64,000 nt of DNA. Source: Hymenobacter sp. BT18. GTDB taxonomy: Bacteria > Bacteroidota > Bacteroidia > Cytophagales > Hymenobacteraceae. The position numbers were made by a program, and so were the translations under genes. The DNA lies in the NCBI RefSeq assembly GCF_012273015.1, contig NZ_CP050954.1:2830001-2894000 (forward strand). Direction: 5' to 3'. Every line of letters begins with the position of its first letter. The first letter of the stretch is position 1. The notes under the pieces are model-generated. The model saw only the letters and a list, made by a program, of their open reading frames with translations, ran no database searches and was not told the origin of the DNA. Shown here piece by piece: positions 26,922 to 34,464 of the stretch.

Positions 26922-27651
26922 CCTGGCGGGAACTAGCTTCGGATGCCTGCTTGATGCGCAGGGCTTCGGCCAGGGTCAGGGGCTTGTAGGGAATGCCCAG
27001 GCGCAGGGAATTTTCTTCCACTGTGGAGTCGAAGCCCGCTTTCTTGCGCCGCTCGTTCACGCGCCCGGCATCTTCGATGGGCCAGATAAAAGACACCGTT
27101 TCGCGCTGGCCGGTTTGGGGGTTGAGCACGCCGTAGCTGCAGCCCTGGGTGCCATACAGCTGGGTCTGGTTCTGGTACATCAGGTGCCGGTCGAGCATGC
27201 GGGCGTAGAGGTAGAAGGGCACTTCACCTTTGGCCGCTTCCTGCTCCACCAGCTTCAGGTAGCGTGGAATGCGGGTGGAGTGCTGGATTACGAGCAGGGC
27301 TACTTCGTTGGTAGGCTCTCCTACCAGAGTTTTGCCAGGGTAGCCGTACTGCCCGATAATCTGCCCAACCCGCTTGATGTTGAGCGAGTCCTGCGTCACC
27401 ATACGCTGGCTGAGGTAAGGCCCCACTTGCTCCGGCGGAATGCCCGCCGCCCTGGCTACCGAGTCGAACCGGACTTCCATGCCCGGCCCACCCACGAGAA
27501 GCTTGCGGTACCGCTGATCCACTACATCCAGGCTATCCAGCTCCCGCTTCAGCGTGAGGTTGATTTCTGTGGACTTTTTCGTGGATTGGCAGGCACCCAT
27601 GCCGGCCACCAGCAGCAAAAGTAAGGAAAGGCTACCGCCGTTTAGCTTCAT
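26911..27651 (-). CDS. Lipoprotein with DUF6624-like domain
   Basis: A 246-residue protein with a lipoprotein signal (LVAGMGACQS). The body matches my memory of DUF6624: QRYRKLLVGG, GQIIGQYGYPGKTLVG, LVIQHSTRIPRYLKLV, YARMLDRHLMYQNQTQLYGTQG, IWPIEDAGRVNERRKKAGFDS. Function of the domain is unknown. ATG 27651 precedes the signal peptide directly. The 3' end overlaps the end of the regulator gene by 11 bases in convergent orientation. Confidence 0.78.
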   Translation of the reverse strand: MKLNGGSLSLLLLLVAGMGACQSTKKSTEINLTLKRELDSLDVVDQRYRKLLVGGPGMEVRFDSVARAAGIPPEQVGPYLSQRMVTQDSLNIKRVGQIIGQYGYPGKTLVGEPTNEVALLVIQHSTRIPRYLKLVEQEAAKGEVPFYLYARMLDRHLMYQNQTQLYGTQGCSYGVLNPQTGQRETVSFIWPIEDAGRVNERRKKAGFDSTVEENSLRLGIPYKPLTLAEALRIKQASEASSRQATP

Positions 27652-27737
27652 AGCCGGCAAGGTAGCACCGTCGCCGGCTGCTGGCACCTGCCCGCTGAAG
27701 TAAAAATGGCAGCAGTGGTTTGAGACCGTAGGGTGCC

Positions 27738-28106
27738 TTAGCGCGGTGCGGGCATTTCCTCAGGGCGGGAAAGCACCGTGGCTATCAGCCCAAATACGCC
27801 CATGGCAAGAAAGGCATTGCGGGCGCGGCTATTGCGGGCAAAGCCAAACACCCAGGGCGCGGACAACGCCGTGAGGCTGCTCACCGCATCAAGGGCCAGA
27901 TGGGCTTTAAAGGGTATGGCCTTCACCAAGCCCCACTCGGCCCGGGTAAGCAGGCTGGAGGCCAGGGCCGTTCCGCTGAGGACGTACGACAAAGTGCTGG
28001 CCGTGGAGTCCTCCGAAAAACCGGCGGCGGTTGGGGCTGCCGCTGCCGCCGCTACAAAGCTGTAGTCGGCAACTACGTGCTGGCGACGGGAAATGGGCTG
28101 GTGCAT
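27738..28106 (-). CDS. Small membrane protein (SPW-repeat-like)
   Basis: A 122-residue protein with about three hydrophobic segments: VLSGTALASSLLTRAEWG, HLALDAVSSLTALSAPWVFGF and AFLAMGVFGLIATVLSRPEE. The LSAPWVFGFARN stretch resembles the SPW motif of small bacterial membrane proteins. The N-terminus (MHQPISRRQHVVADY) is cytosolic and basic. Function unknown. It lies 86 bases upstream of the DUF6624 lipoprotein gene on the same strand. Confidence 0.75.
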   Translation of the reverse strand: MHQPISRRQHVVADYSFVAAAAAAPTAAGFSEDSTASTLSYVLSGTALASSLLTRAEWGLVKAIPFKAHLALDAVSSLTALSAPWVFGFARNSRARNAFLAMGVFGLIATVLSRPEEMPAPR

Positions 28107-28303
28107 AGTAAGAATGGATAGAAGGCTGAGTTGCTACCCTAAGCAACGGCCCAAGGCGCCAAAAGGATAAGGACGAGTTTGCGCGAATGGACGCCCGAAA
28201 GCCAGACAGGGCGGGGAACATAGGTGTCAAAAAATATTGCCAGTATTGCGCCCGGCTGGCTTCTCCTCACCGTTTGCCGCCCGGGTCTTATCTATTCACC
28301 TCC

Positions 28304-28942
28304 ATGTCCATGCTCCAATCTATGCTGCGTACTTACCGCTCCGTTTTTCTGGCCAGTCTACTGTTTTGTGCAGCCTGTGGTGGATCCACAGATAGCGCTA
28401 CTGAAAGTTCCTCAACCGCCGACGCCTCGGAGCAAGCTACTACTGAGGAGCAAGCCCCAGCGGCCTCGGCCACGCCGGCGGCACCTACGCCTGACGGTGA
28501 ACCCCACCTCACGGCTGGCCCTAAAAAAGAGGTATACAGCGTAGGCGACGTTGCAGAGCTGGATTCCCTGCTCATCCGCGTAAACAGCGTAAGCACGGCC
28601 CCGGAAACCGACTTCAAGGAAAAGCCCAAAGCCGGGCAGGAGTTTGTGGTGGTGAACATCACCTGGGAAAACGGCACCGCCCAGCTGCGGGACTTCTCCA
28701 CGTTGCTGCAAACCGTCGTGCTGGATGCCAAGGGTAAGGAAATTCCGGTGAAACCCGCCGGCAGCGCCGAGGGCACCATGCAGCTCGACCGGAGCCGCGC
28801 CGCTGGTATGTCGGGGACGGGCCCCATCTTCTACGAAGTGCCAGCCGGTGCCAAAGGGCTGAAGTGGGTATTCCGTACCCTACACGGCATGGAAAAAAAC
28901 ATGGCCGAGAAAGGGCGCGTCACCTTCGACCTGGGCCGTTAG
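28304..28942 (+). CDS. DUF4352-like lipoprotein
   Basis: A 212-residue protein with a lipoprotein signal (LLFCAACGGS). A Ser/Thr/Glu/Ala-rich linker follows to about residue 65, then an immunoglobulin-like beta domain resembling DUF4352/Telomeric-repeat-binding-factor-2 fold: VYSVGDVAELDSLLIRVNSV, KAGQEFVVVNITWENG, GTGPIFYEVPAGAKGLKWVFR. These proteins are extracytoplasmic; function unknown. ATG 28304 is the first of two nearby starts (also 28310). Confidence 0.78.
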   Translation: MSMLQSMLRTYRSVFLASLLFCAACGGSTDSATESSSTADASEQATTEEQAPAASATPAAPTPDGEPHLTAGPKKEVYSVGDVAELDSLLIRVNSVSTAPETDFKEKPKAGQEFVVVNITWENGTAQLRDFSTLLQTVVLDAKGKEIPVKPAGSAEGTMQLDRSRAAGMSGTGPIFYEVPAGAKGLKWVFRTLHGMEKNMAEKGRVTFDLGR

Positions 28943-28961
28943 AGCTTGAGTGCCTACTAAA

Positions 28962-28999
28962 CTGAAAGGCCGCCTCACGCAAGTAAGGCGGCCTTTCAG
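28962..28999. terminator. Terminator after the DUF4352-like gene
   Basis: 14-bp perfect arms (28962-28975, 28986-28999) with a 10-base loop, starting 20 bases after the stop and before the convergent small lipoprotein gene. Confidence 0.75.
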
Positions 29000-29036
29000 C
29001 TGTTACACGTTTTGTAGGGTCGGTAAGCCTAAGGGG

Positions 29037-29228
29037 CTACTGGGCGGCGGCAGTATCGGTGGCCGCGGCAGCGGTATCTACCCCGGCGTAGGCATCTTCC
29101 GGGGCAATGGGGGCCGCACCCGGCGTGTCGGAGGTTGTGGTGGTAGTGTCGGCGTCTTCGGTTTTCTGCTCGCCGCAGGAGGTCAAGCTCAGGGCAACAA
29201 CGCCAGCCAGGACAAAGGACTTTCTCAT
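29037..29228 (-). CDS. Small lipoprotein
   Basis: A 63-residue protein made of a lipoprotein signal (VVALSLTSCGEQ, Cys18) and a low-complexity Asp/Thr/Ala tail. The signal and the codon use support it being translated; no function can be given. It lies 75 bases downstream of the M61-like peptidase gene on the same strand. Confidence 0.65.
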   Translation of the reverse strand: MRKSFVLAGVVALSLTSCGEQKTEDADTTTTTSDTPGAAPIAPEDAYAGVDTAAAATDTAAAQ

Positions 29229-29303
29229 GAGTTCAGCAAGGACGGTAAGCTCGGAGGTACGCTGCCGCCCGGGCTGGGGTTGAGCGGCTTACGCGGTAGA
29301 TAC

Positions 29304-30824
29304 CTACTGCTGGGCTACGGGCCGGGCCGGGGCCTTCGCGTTCAGATACCGTTCCCGCAGGACCGGGCCGGGGCCGGCAGCTTTCAGCACGGGTATCGGC
29401 TGGGTGGTGTCCATCGTGAAGCCTTCCATCAGCTCGGCCCCAGCCCAGGGAATATCGGCGCCGTGGAGCACGTATTTCTGGAACTCGTAGCTGATGTCTT
29501 CGTGCAAGTACGTCTGGGCCAAAGCCAGGAAACGCTCATCGTTGAAGGACTGACCGGGCAGCAGGCAGGCCTGACGCAGCTCGCGCATCAGGTCGTCGAG
29601 GGAGCGGGTATAGCCGGAGCGTTTCAGGATCAGGTTATCAATCCAGAAGGCGAAGAGGGCCCCGCGCCGGTAAGGCAGCTTGCCAAAGGCGCGGCTTTTC
29701 CAGAAGTTGTCCTTGATGAGGTAGTTGGGCTGGTTGCGCTCCGGGTTTTTGTAGAGCTGCTGAATGATGTCTTCGTTGAAGGCCTTCACCCACGTGTCCA
29801 GGGTCAGGTCGCCGCTGCGGAGGCGGTTTTTGTAGGCGTAGTAATCCGTGAAGCCCTCCGTAAACCAGCTGTTGAGCTCCTGGTGGGCGCCCCGGATCTG
29901 CCCGCCTATCCAGTCGTGCAGCATCTCGTGGTTGAACATGTAGCGCAGCAGGTCCCAGCTGTTGAAGGGGTTGTTGGTAGACTGCAGCTTGAAGCCCTGG
30001 TAGAGGCCCTCCCCCCGCATGCTTTGCCCGCGCCAGGTGCTATCCGTGTACGTTACGGTGGGGCTCATGAACACGGTGTAGCGGGTGGGGCCGGCATCGT
30101 GCCAGAAGTCGCGCTGGGCAGTGAGGGCCTGCTGCAGGGTGGTCAGCAGGCGGGCATCGTCGTACTGCTGCCACTGGCCGCGCACGACCACGTACACTGG
30201 GCGGTTCTGGTAGCTGAGCTGGTGCAGGCGGTAGTCGCCGCCTACGTAGAGGGAGCGGTAGAACTCCGTCCAGAGCTTGCCGCGGAAGGTTTGCTCGGTA
30301 GCACCCGAGGCGAAGGTGTTGTGCAGCACAAAGCCTTTGGGAAAGCCCACCCACCGGATGGTGGCGGTAAGCTCGGGCTCGGTGGGGGCGCCGGCCAGAA
30401 ACTCGGGCACGGTAAACAGACTTTCACCCAGGACGTGGAAGTAGGTATCGGTCACCCGCGGGCGGTTTACCTGGTCGCGGGTATACTCGGGGGCATCCTG
30501 CTTCACGCGGTAGGAAAAGCGCACGTCGCGGGTGCGGGGGTGGTAGACCACAATGCGGTTGCTGTCGGGCACTATCCGGAAGCGGTAGCCGGGCTTTTCG
30601 CCGGCAAAGCCGCTGAGGCAGCGCAGCAGATTGTCCTCCCCCCACACGTTGTTGGCGAAGTGAAAATACGTGGAGTCGGTGGCTTTGGGCGTGCGCACCT
30701 GCACTGCCACGCGCAGGCCCTCCGCGCCCAGGTGGGGGGCGTAGTGGACCTGGTAGCCGATGCGGGGCTGGGCAACGGTGAGCAGGGGCAGCAAGGAGCA
30801 GAAAAACAGCAGCAGACGTTTCAT
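29304..30824 (-). CDS. M61-like (glycyl aminopeptidase type) exported metallopeptidase
   Basis: A 506-residue exported protein with a signal peptide ending near LTVAQ. The zinc motif HEMLHDW is at about residues 299-305, and the third ligand is expected in WFTEGFTDYYAY about 20 residues later, as in gluzincins of family M61. The N-terminal 230 residues form a beta-rich domain as in M61. There is no PDZ domain, which many M61 members have, and no T9SS tail, so it is probably periplasmic. ATG 30824 is preferred to ATG 30833. A TATCTTTG box lies 28 bases upstream. Confidence 0.85.
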   Translation of the reverse strand: MKRLLLFFCSLLPLLTVAQPRIGYQVHYAPHLGAEGLRVAVQVRTPKATDSTYFHFANNVWGEDNLLRCLSGFAGEKPGYRFRIVPDSNRIVVYHPRTRDVRFSYRVKQDAPEYTRDQVNRPRVTDTYFHVLGESLFTVPEFLAGAPTEPELTATIRWVGFPKGFVLHNTFASGATEQTFRGKLWTEFYRSLYVGGDYRLHQLSYQNRPVYVVVRGQWQQYDDARLLTTLQQALTAQRDFWHDAGPTRYTVFMSPTVTYTDSTWRGQSMRGEGLYQGFKLQSTNNPFNSWDLLRYMFNHEMLHDWIGGQIRGAHQELNSWFTEGFTDYYAYKNRLRSGDLTLDTWVKAFNEDIIQQLYKNPERNQPNYLIKDNFWKSRAFGKLPYRRGALFAFWIDNLILKRSGYTRSLDDLMRELRQACLLPGQSFNDERFLALAQTYLHEDISYEFQKYVLHGADIPWAGAELMEGFTMDTTQPIPVLKAAGPGPVLRERYLNAKAPARPVAQQ

Positions 30825-30851
30825 GGGCAACAAGGGGAGCTAGCAGGCTGC

Positions 30852-30859
30852 CAAAGATA
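30852..30859 (-). promoter_or_regulatory. Putative -7 box (TATCTTTG, minus strand)
   Basis: Exact match to TAnnTTTG on the minus strand, 28 bases before the M61-like ATG. A -33 TTG is not obvious. Confidence 0.5.
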
Positions 30860-30995
30860 GGCTGGCTGACTTTCAGGCGGTTTCACATAATGATGTGAAG
30901 CCAATACCCTAAATTCTGTTGGGCTGATTCCGCCGGTTATGTGCCCGCTGCTGCGTAGATTGCTTGTCGTCTTCTCCTTCGTGCGTGTATGACTT

Positions 30996-31676
30996 ATGAC
31001 TACCGATGAATATAACCGCCTGGCGGAGCTTGATTCTTACGATATCCTGTACTCGGCGCGGGAGAAGCTATTCGACAACCTCGTAGAACTGGCGGCCTAC
31101 ATCTTTAGCGTGCCGGTAGCGCGCATTGCCTTTGTGCACGAGCTGGTGGTTTGGCACAAAGCCAGCGTGGGCATGCCGCCCCAGGAAACCCTGACCCTGG
31201 AGCAGACGCTCTGCCCGCGGGCGGTGGCGTCGGCGGAGCCGGTGCTGGTGTACCCCGACCTGGCCACTGAGCCCCTGAATAGTACGGCTATGACCCAGGC
31301 GCGGCAAATCCGGTTTTACGCCGGCGTGCCCGTGTGCACGCCCCAGGGTTTCCGCATTGGTACGCTGTGCCTGGCCGGGTATGAGCCGCGGGAGCTGACG
31401 GCCCCCGAGCAGCAGCTACTTACCCACCTGGCCGACCTGGTGACGCTGGCCCTGGAGGCCCGCCGCCATCTGCTGAGCGTCCACCAGCTCCAGGCCTGGG
31501 AGCAGCTGCGCGAAGAGGCCGAGGAAGCCCTGCACAACCAGATGGCGGTAGTGCGCTACCTGAAGGCCCGCAGTGCCGGGCAGGTGCCGGTGCCCGCCGA
31601 CCTGCTGGACCCCATTGGCAAACGCCTGGCGGAGGTGGCCCAGGTGCTCAAGGCCGGGCTGCCCGCGGCCGGGTAG
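30996..31676 (+). CDS. GAF-domain protein
   Basis: A 226-residue cytosolic protein. Residues 10-155 form a GAF domain (KLFDNLVELAAYIFSVPVARIAFV, LCPRAVASAEPVLVYPDL, IRFYAGVPVCTPQGFRIGTLCL), which usually binds a small ligand or tetrapyrrole. The remaining 70 residues are helical (coiled-coil-like, EQLREEAEEALHNQMAVVRYLKAR) but hold no kinase, cyclase or HTH domain. It may be a stand-alone sensor acting through protein contacts. Single gene, divergent from the M61-like gene. RBS is not evident. Confidence 0.85.
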   Translation: MTTDEYNRLAELDSYDILYSAREKLFDNLVELAAYIFSVPVARIAFVHELVVWHKASVGMPPQETLTLEQTLCPRAVASAEPVLVYPDLATEPLNSTAMTQARQIRFYAGVPVCTPQGFRIGTLCLAGYEPRELTAPEQQLLTHLADLVTLALEARRHLLSVHQLQAWEQLREEAEEALHNQMAVVRYLKARSAGQVPVPADLLDPIGKRLAEVAQVLKAGLPAAG

Positions 31677-31714
31677 CTTCCCGGCGCGCCGGCGGGCGGC
31701 GGCAGTTTGCGGAG

Positions 31715-31746
31715 TTGGCAGTAGGAAGCGCCTGGGGCTATCTTTG
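31715..31746 (+). promoter_or_regulatory. Putative Bacteroidota promoter (TTG ... TATCTTTG)
   Basis: TTGGCA at 31715-31720 and TATCTTTG at 31739-31746, with 21 bases between the TTG and the TA. This fits the TTG/TAnnTTTG consensus of Bacteroidota well. The -7 box is 26 bases before the ATG at 31773. Confidence 0.65.
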
Positions 31747-31772
31747 GCGTACGTCCTTTTTATCTGCCTGCT

Positions 31773-32381
31773 ATGAAACAACGTATCCTTATCCTGGCCG
31801 CGGTGCTGTTTGTGCCCGCGCTGGGTATGGCCCAGAATGTGGGCATTGGCACCACCACTCCGGCCGAGCGGCTGGAAGTATCAGGCAACATTCAGATTCC
31901 CGCTGCCAACGATTTCAAGTACGACGGGGAAAGGGTGGGCTATGTATCAGTGCCGGCCATTGCTTTTACGTATGCCCCCTTCGGCAGTACTACGGCGTAT
32001 CTTACCGGCACCACGACGGGTACTTACCGGTATGTGGCCGGTGGGAGCTACGGCAACTCGGCTCACCTGTTTGCCCCAGTCTACCTGCCCAACGGAGCCC
32101 GGATTACCCGGTACACGGTGTATGTGTATGATAATGATGCTTCCTACGAGCTGTATGGTAACCTCTACCGGATTAACCTGGCTACCAACGTCATTACCAA
32201 TATCGGCTCCACCAGCCTAACGAACGGCACCCCGCTGAACACGACCATTCTGGCCGATGTGAGCTCCGTGGTGGACAATGCCGTGTACGCTTACTACGTC
32301 CGCTTCAACACGGTGGAAAATGCTTCCAGCCTGCGGCTGCTGGGCGCGCGCATCACCTACGCCGTTATGAAGGTGGAGTAG
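31773..32381 (+). CDS. Exported protein with NVGIGTTTP motif
   Basis: A 202-residue protein with a signal peptide ending at GMAQ. The mature N-terminus NVGIGTTTPAERLEVSGN is a motif found at the start of many Bacteroidota surface proteins and of phage tail-fibre-like chains. The remainder is beta-rich (GTYRYVAGGSYGNS, ITRYTVYVYDNDASYELYG, YAYYVRF) and could form a jelly-roll. No catalytic residues and no T9SS tail are seen. It has the best promoter match in the window. Confidence 0.78.
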   Translation: MKQRILILAAVLFVPALGMAQNVGIGTTTPAERLEVSGNIQIPAANDFKYDGERVGYVSVPAIAFTYAPFGSTTAYLTGTTTGTYRYVAGGSYGNSAHLFAPVYLPNGARITRYTVYVYDNDASYELYGNLYRINLATNVITNIGSTSLTNGTPLNTTILADVSSVVDNAVYAYYVRFNTVENASSLRLLGARITYAVMKVE

Positions 32382-32386
32382 GAGCT

Positions 32387-33172
32387 TCAGACAACACAAC
32401 GCCCGACCTCCCTGGTGGGAAGCCGGGCGCGGCTGTTGCAATAGTATAGTGTGAAGGGATAGGGGGCGACAGGCAATAATGAGCCGCGGGGGCTAGGCGG
32501 GGGGGGCTTTTCCTTGCGGGCGGCGGTGTTGATGCTTTGGCGGGCCGAGAGGTAGGCGGTGTAGAACTCGGGCTGGGGGCGCTGGTAGCGCACCAGATAC
32601 TTATCGATGCGGTTGCGGAGCAGGGCGGTGGCGGCGCGCAGATCGGCGCGTAGAGCGGTGCTCTGGGCTTTGGCATCGGCGACGGTGACGCGGGGCTTGG
32701 CCTGCTCCTGCTGGAAGGCGGTGAGGGCGGCGGCCAGATCGGTGAGCTCCTGCTGGGTGACGCCCTGTTCCTTGAGGGGCGTGAGCAGCTCGGTGGCGCG
32801 GGTGTGAATGTTTTTGGCGATGCGCGGCAGGTCGTTGTCGGTGGCGCGCAGCAATTGGCGCTCGGTGTAGTCGGCGTCGGTGTGGAGGCGGATGTCCTGG
32901 ATTTCGTCGGCGTAGGCGAGCAGGGCGGCGGCGGTTTCGGCGGCGCGGGTGGCCAGCAGGGCCTTGGTTTTCTGCTTGACCGCGCCGGGCTTGGCGGCGG
33001 CGCCCACGGCTTGCTGGGTGGCGGCGGTGGGGTCGAGGTCGGCCACCAGCTCGGCCAGGCGGACGCGGGCGGCGGTGAGGGCCTTGTTGGGAAGATAGAG
33101 GCTGGCGTGCTTGGTGAGGACGCCGAGGGTGGCTTGCAGCATAGCTAGCTTCGCCCGTTGCTTGTCGTTCAT
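32387..33172 (-). CDS. Helical hypothetical protein with suspect C-terminus
   Basis: A 261-residue cytosolic protein, strongly helical and Ala/Leu/Gln-rich (KLAMLQATLGVLTKHASLYL, RAETAAALLAYADEIQDI); not recognised. The last 35 or so residues (PPPPSPRGSLLPV onward) look unlike the rest and run through a terminator-like hairpin. They follow a C8 run in the coding strand (G8 at 32499-32506). With one more base there the chain would end at a TAG (32493-32495) after KPPPA, before the hairpin, giving about 226 residues. So the true end may be earlier. A tandem-repeat array lies upstream. An open frame of Pro/Ser/Ala-rich heptads overlaps the start by an ATGA. Confidence 0.65.
   Translation of the reverse strand: MNDKQRAKLAMLQATLGVLTKHASLYLPNKALTAARVRLAELVADLDPTAATQQAVGAAAKPGAVKQKTKALLATRAAETAAALLAYADEIQDIRLHTDADYTERQLLRATDNDLPRIAKNIHTRATELLTPLKEQGVTQQELTDLAAALTAFQQEQAKPRVTVADAKAQSTALRADLRAATALLRNRIDKYLVRYQRPQPEFYTAYLSARQSINTAARKEKPPPPSPRGSLLPVAPYPFTLYYCNSRARLPTREVGRCVV
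32400..32429 (-). terminator. Hairpin inside annotated gene end
   Basis: Stem CGCCCG (32400-32405) with CGGGCG (32424-32429) and an inner TCCC/GGGA pair. It could end the minus-strand gene, whose frame reads through it, and/or the plus-strand gene that stops at 32381. Confidence 0.5.
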
Positions 33173-33256
33173 AAGGGTATGATAGTTAAAGGGTAAGCGG
33201 GAAGATAAGAATATAGCGTATTGGTTGTATAAGCCGGGGCGGAATGCGTGAGCGGA

Positions 33257-33529
33257 GGCGCGGAGGGCGCTGTCAGGGGCGCGGAAGGGTGTGGCAAGGG
33301 CGCGGAAGCCGCTGTCGGGTGCGCAGAAGCCTGTGTCAAAGGCGCGGAAGGCATTGTCAGGGGCGCGGAAGCCTTTGTAAAGGCCGCGGAAGGGTGTGTC
33401 GGGGGCGCGGAAGGCATTGACCGGCGCGCAATGGCCTTTGACGGGTGCGCAGGAGGGCGTGTCGGCCGCGCGGAAGGAAATGGCGGAGGCGCGGCAGGCT
33501 TTGTCACGGGCGCGACGACCTTGGCCGCG
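33257..33529. repeat. 21-bp tandem array, 13 units
   Basis: Thirteen imperfect 21-bp units lie in exact register from 33257 to 33529 with no spacers; most begin GGCGCGGAAG and contain TTGTC or TTTG near base 15. The last unit is the most degenerate. As 21 is a multiple of 3, several frames stay open: on the plus strand they read as GAEG-type heptads, on the minus strand as PSAPLT-type heptads (112 codons, overlapping the start of the next gene by 4 bases). I consider it non-coding by default. It lies between the divergent helical gene and the NACHT locus. Confidence 0.85.
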
Positions 33530-33659
33530 TTGCTGCGGCAGCTTCAGGCTACGGGAGAAGCGGAGTTAGCCTTTGGAACAGGTAGAAGTTATATGGTACT
33601 GGGTATTTGGTTAGGAAGCCGCAGTGACTATAACCGGGTTTGGCGCAACTCCAGCTTGT

Positions 33660-33683
33660 TGCTTACCACTATGATGGTAAGCA
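33660..33683. repeat. Short inverted repeat upstream of NACHT locus
   Basis: 9-bp perfect arms (33660-33668, 33675-33683; core GCTTACCA) with a 6-base loop, about 110 bases before the first ATG of the locus. Confidence 0.6.
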
Positions 33684-33719
33684 TAACATACATGTTCGCA
33701 ATGAATAGTATGAAGAAAT

Positions 33720-33756
33720 AATATTGATAATATGTTTTGAATATATTATCAATATT
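33720..33756. repeat. AT-rich inverted repeat upstream of NACHT locus (operator or attenuator candidate)
   Basis: 14-bp perfect arms (33720-33733 and 33743-33756; AATATTGATAATAT and its complement) with a 9-base spacer, ending 35 bases before ATG 33791. The size and position fit a protein-binding operator as well as an RNA hairpin. Confidence 0.65.
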
Positions 33757-33790
33757 TTATACTATTACCGCTGACTTAACGACAATCAAA

Positions 33791-34423
33791 ATGGACCCTG
33801 TTACTACTACTATTGGAGGTTGGCTACTCGGAAAAGTAGCTGATAAAGGATTTGAATCAATTACTAAGTCATTGACGGCGGATGATATAGACAAAAGCAT
33901 ACATAAGTCGATTTCTGCGATATCAAAAAAAATGCAGGAAAAATATCCTGATGTACTAGCTAATAATATAGAGTATTTTTTTCGTAAAGATGAAGTAGTT
34001 GAGGAATTAGTAAAGTTGACTTTTAAAGATGCGAGAATTAATATTAAGGCAATTGAGGATAAATTTGATATAAGCACATTGCCAGATGGGTTTGTATTAG
34101 AATTTGTAACAGGTTTAAGAGAGGAGATGTCGAATGATAGGCATCTCAACTCTATATTAGCAAATAGTGAAATATATTTAGCTGTAACTGGCTTGAAAAA
34201 GGATGTAGAATCTATAGTACAAGATTCTTATCTTACTAGAGCAAACATTGTGAAAATCAAAAATATATTAGAAGATAAAATTAATTATAATTTTTCATTT
34301 GATGAATTTGTTTCTACATACAGTAGAAATGCCTTGAATATCTTATCAGAGGTAAACTTCATTGGCCTAGGAGTAAAATCTCATATTAAAAAAATAGAAA
34401 AAAGTTACAAGAGATATTTGTAA
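33791..34423 (+). CDS. N-terminal piece of split NACHT protein
   Basis: A 210-residue open piece beginning MDPVTTTIGGWLLGKVADKGF, a start like that of many bacterial STAND/NACHT proteins, which carry a helical N-terminal domain before the NTPase. It is mainly helical (SKKMQEKYPDVLANNIEYFF, KDEVVEELVKLTFKDAR). It ends at TAA 34421-34423 directly after two A runs (34388-34394 and 34398-34403). One extra A in the second run would continue it as KKLQEIFVKPFFVP into the NACHT frame. So I read it as the first third of one broken or frameshifted gene. ATG 33791 is chosen over an upstream TTG (33737) that lies inside the inverted repeat. No transmembrane or nuclease motif is seen. Confidence 0.75.
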   Translation: MDPVTTTIGGWLLGKVADKGFESITKSLTADDIDKSIHKSISAISKKMQEKYPDVLANNIEYFFRKDEVVEELVKLTFKDARINIKAIEDKFDISTLPDGFVLEFVTGLREEMSNDRHLNSILANSEIYLAVTGLKKDVESIVQDSYLTRANIVKIKNILEDKINYNFSFDEFVSTYSRNALNILSEVNFIGLGVKSHIKKIEKSYKRYL

Positions 34424-34464
34424 AACCATTTTTTGTTCCTAACAGTGAAAATTCGAATAAAATT

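Noticed and set aside
28950-30860. 636-codon plus-strand frame opposite the small lipoprotein and the M61-like peptidase
   Set aside because: It runs through a terminator hairpin and is antisense to two genes with good signal peptides; no family resemblance.
33257-33529. Reading the tandem array as a CRISPR
   Set aside because: Units are contiguous with no spacers, 21 bases is short for a CRISPR repeat, and there are no cas genes.
33248-33721. 157-codon plus-strand frame across the array as a true protein
   Set aside because: Heptads arise automatically from a 21-bp period, the downstream part enters the AT-rich region with a different composition, and no start signal is visible. Not excluded, but not supported.
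34388-34404. Programmed -1 ribosomal frameshift in the NACHT gene
   Set aside because: The A AAA AAG heptamer at 34398-34404 is in the destination frame, not in the zero frame, so a canonical slippery site is lacking. A homopolymer indel explains the break more simply.
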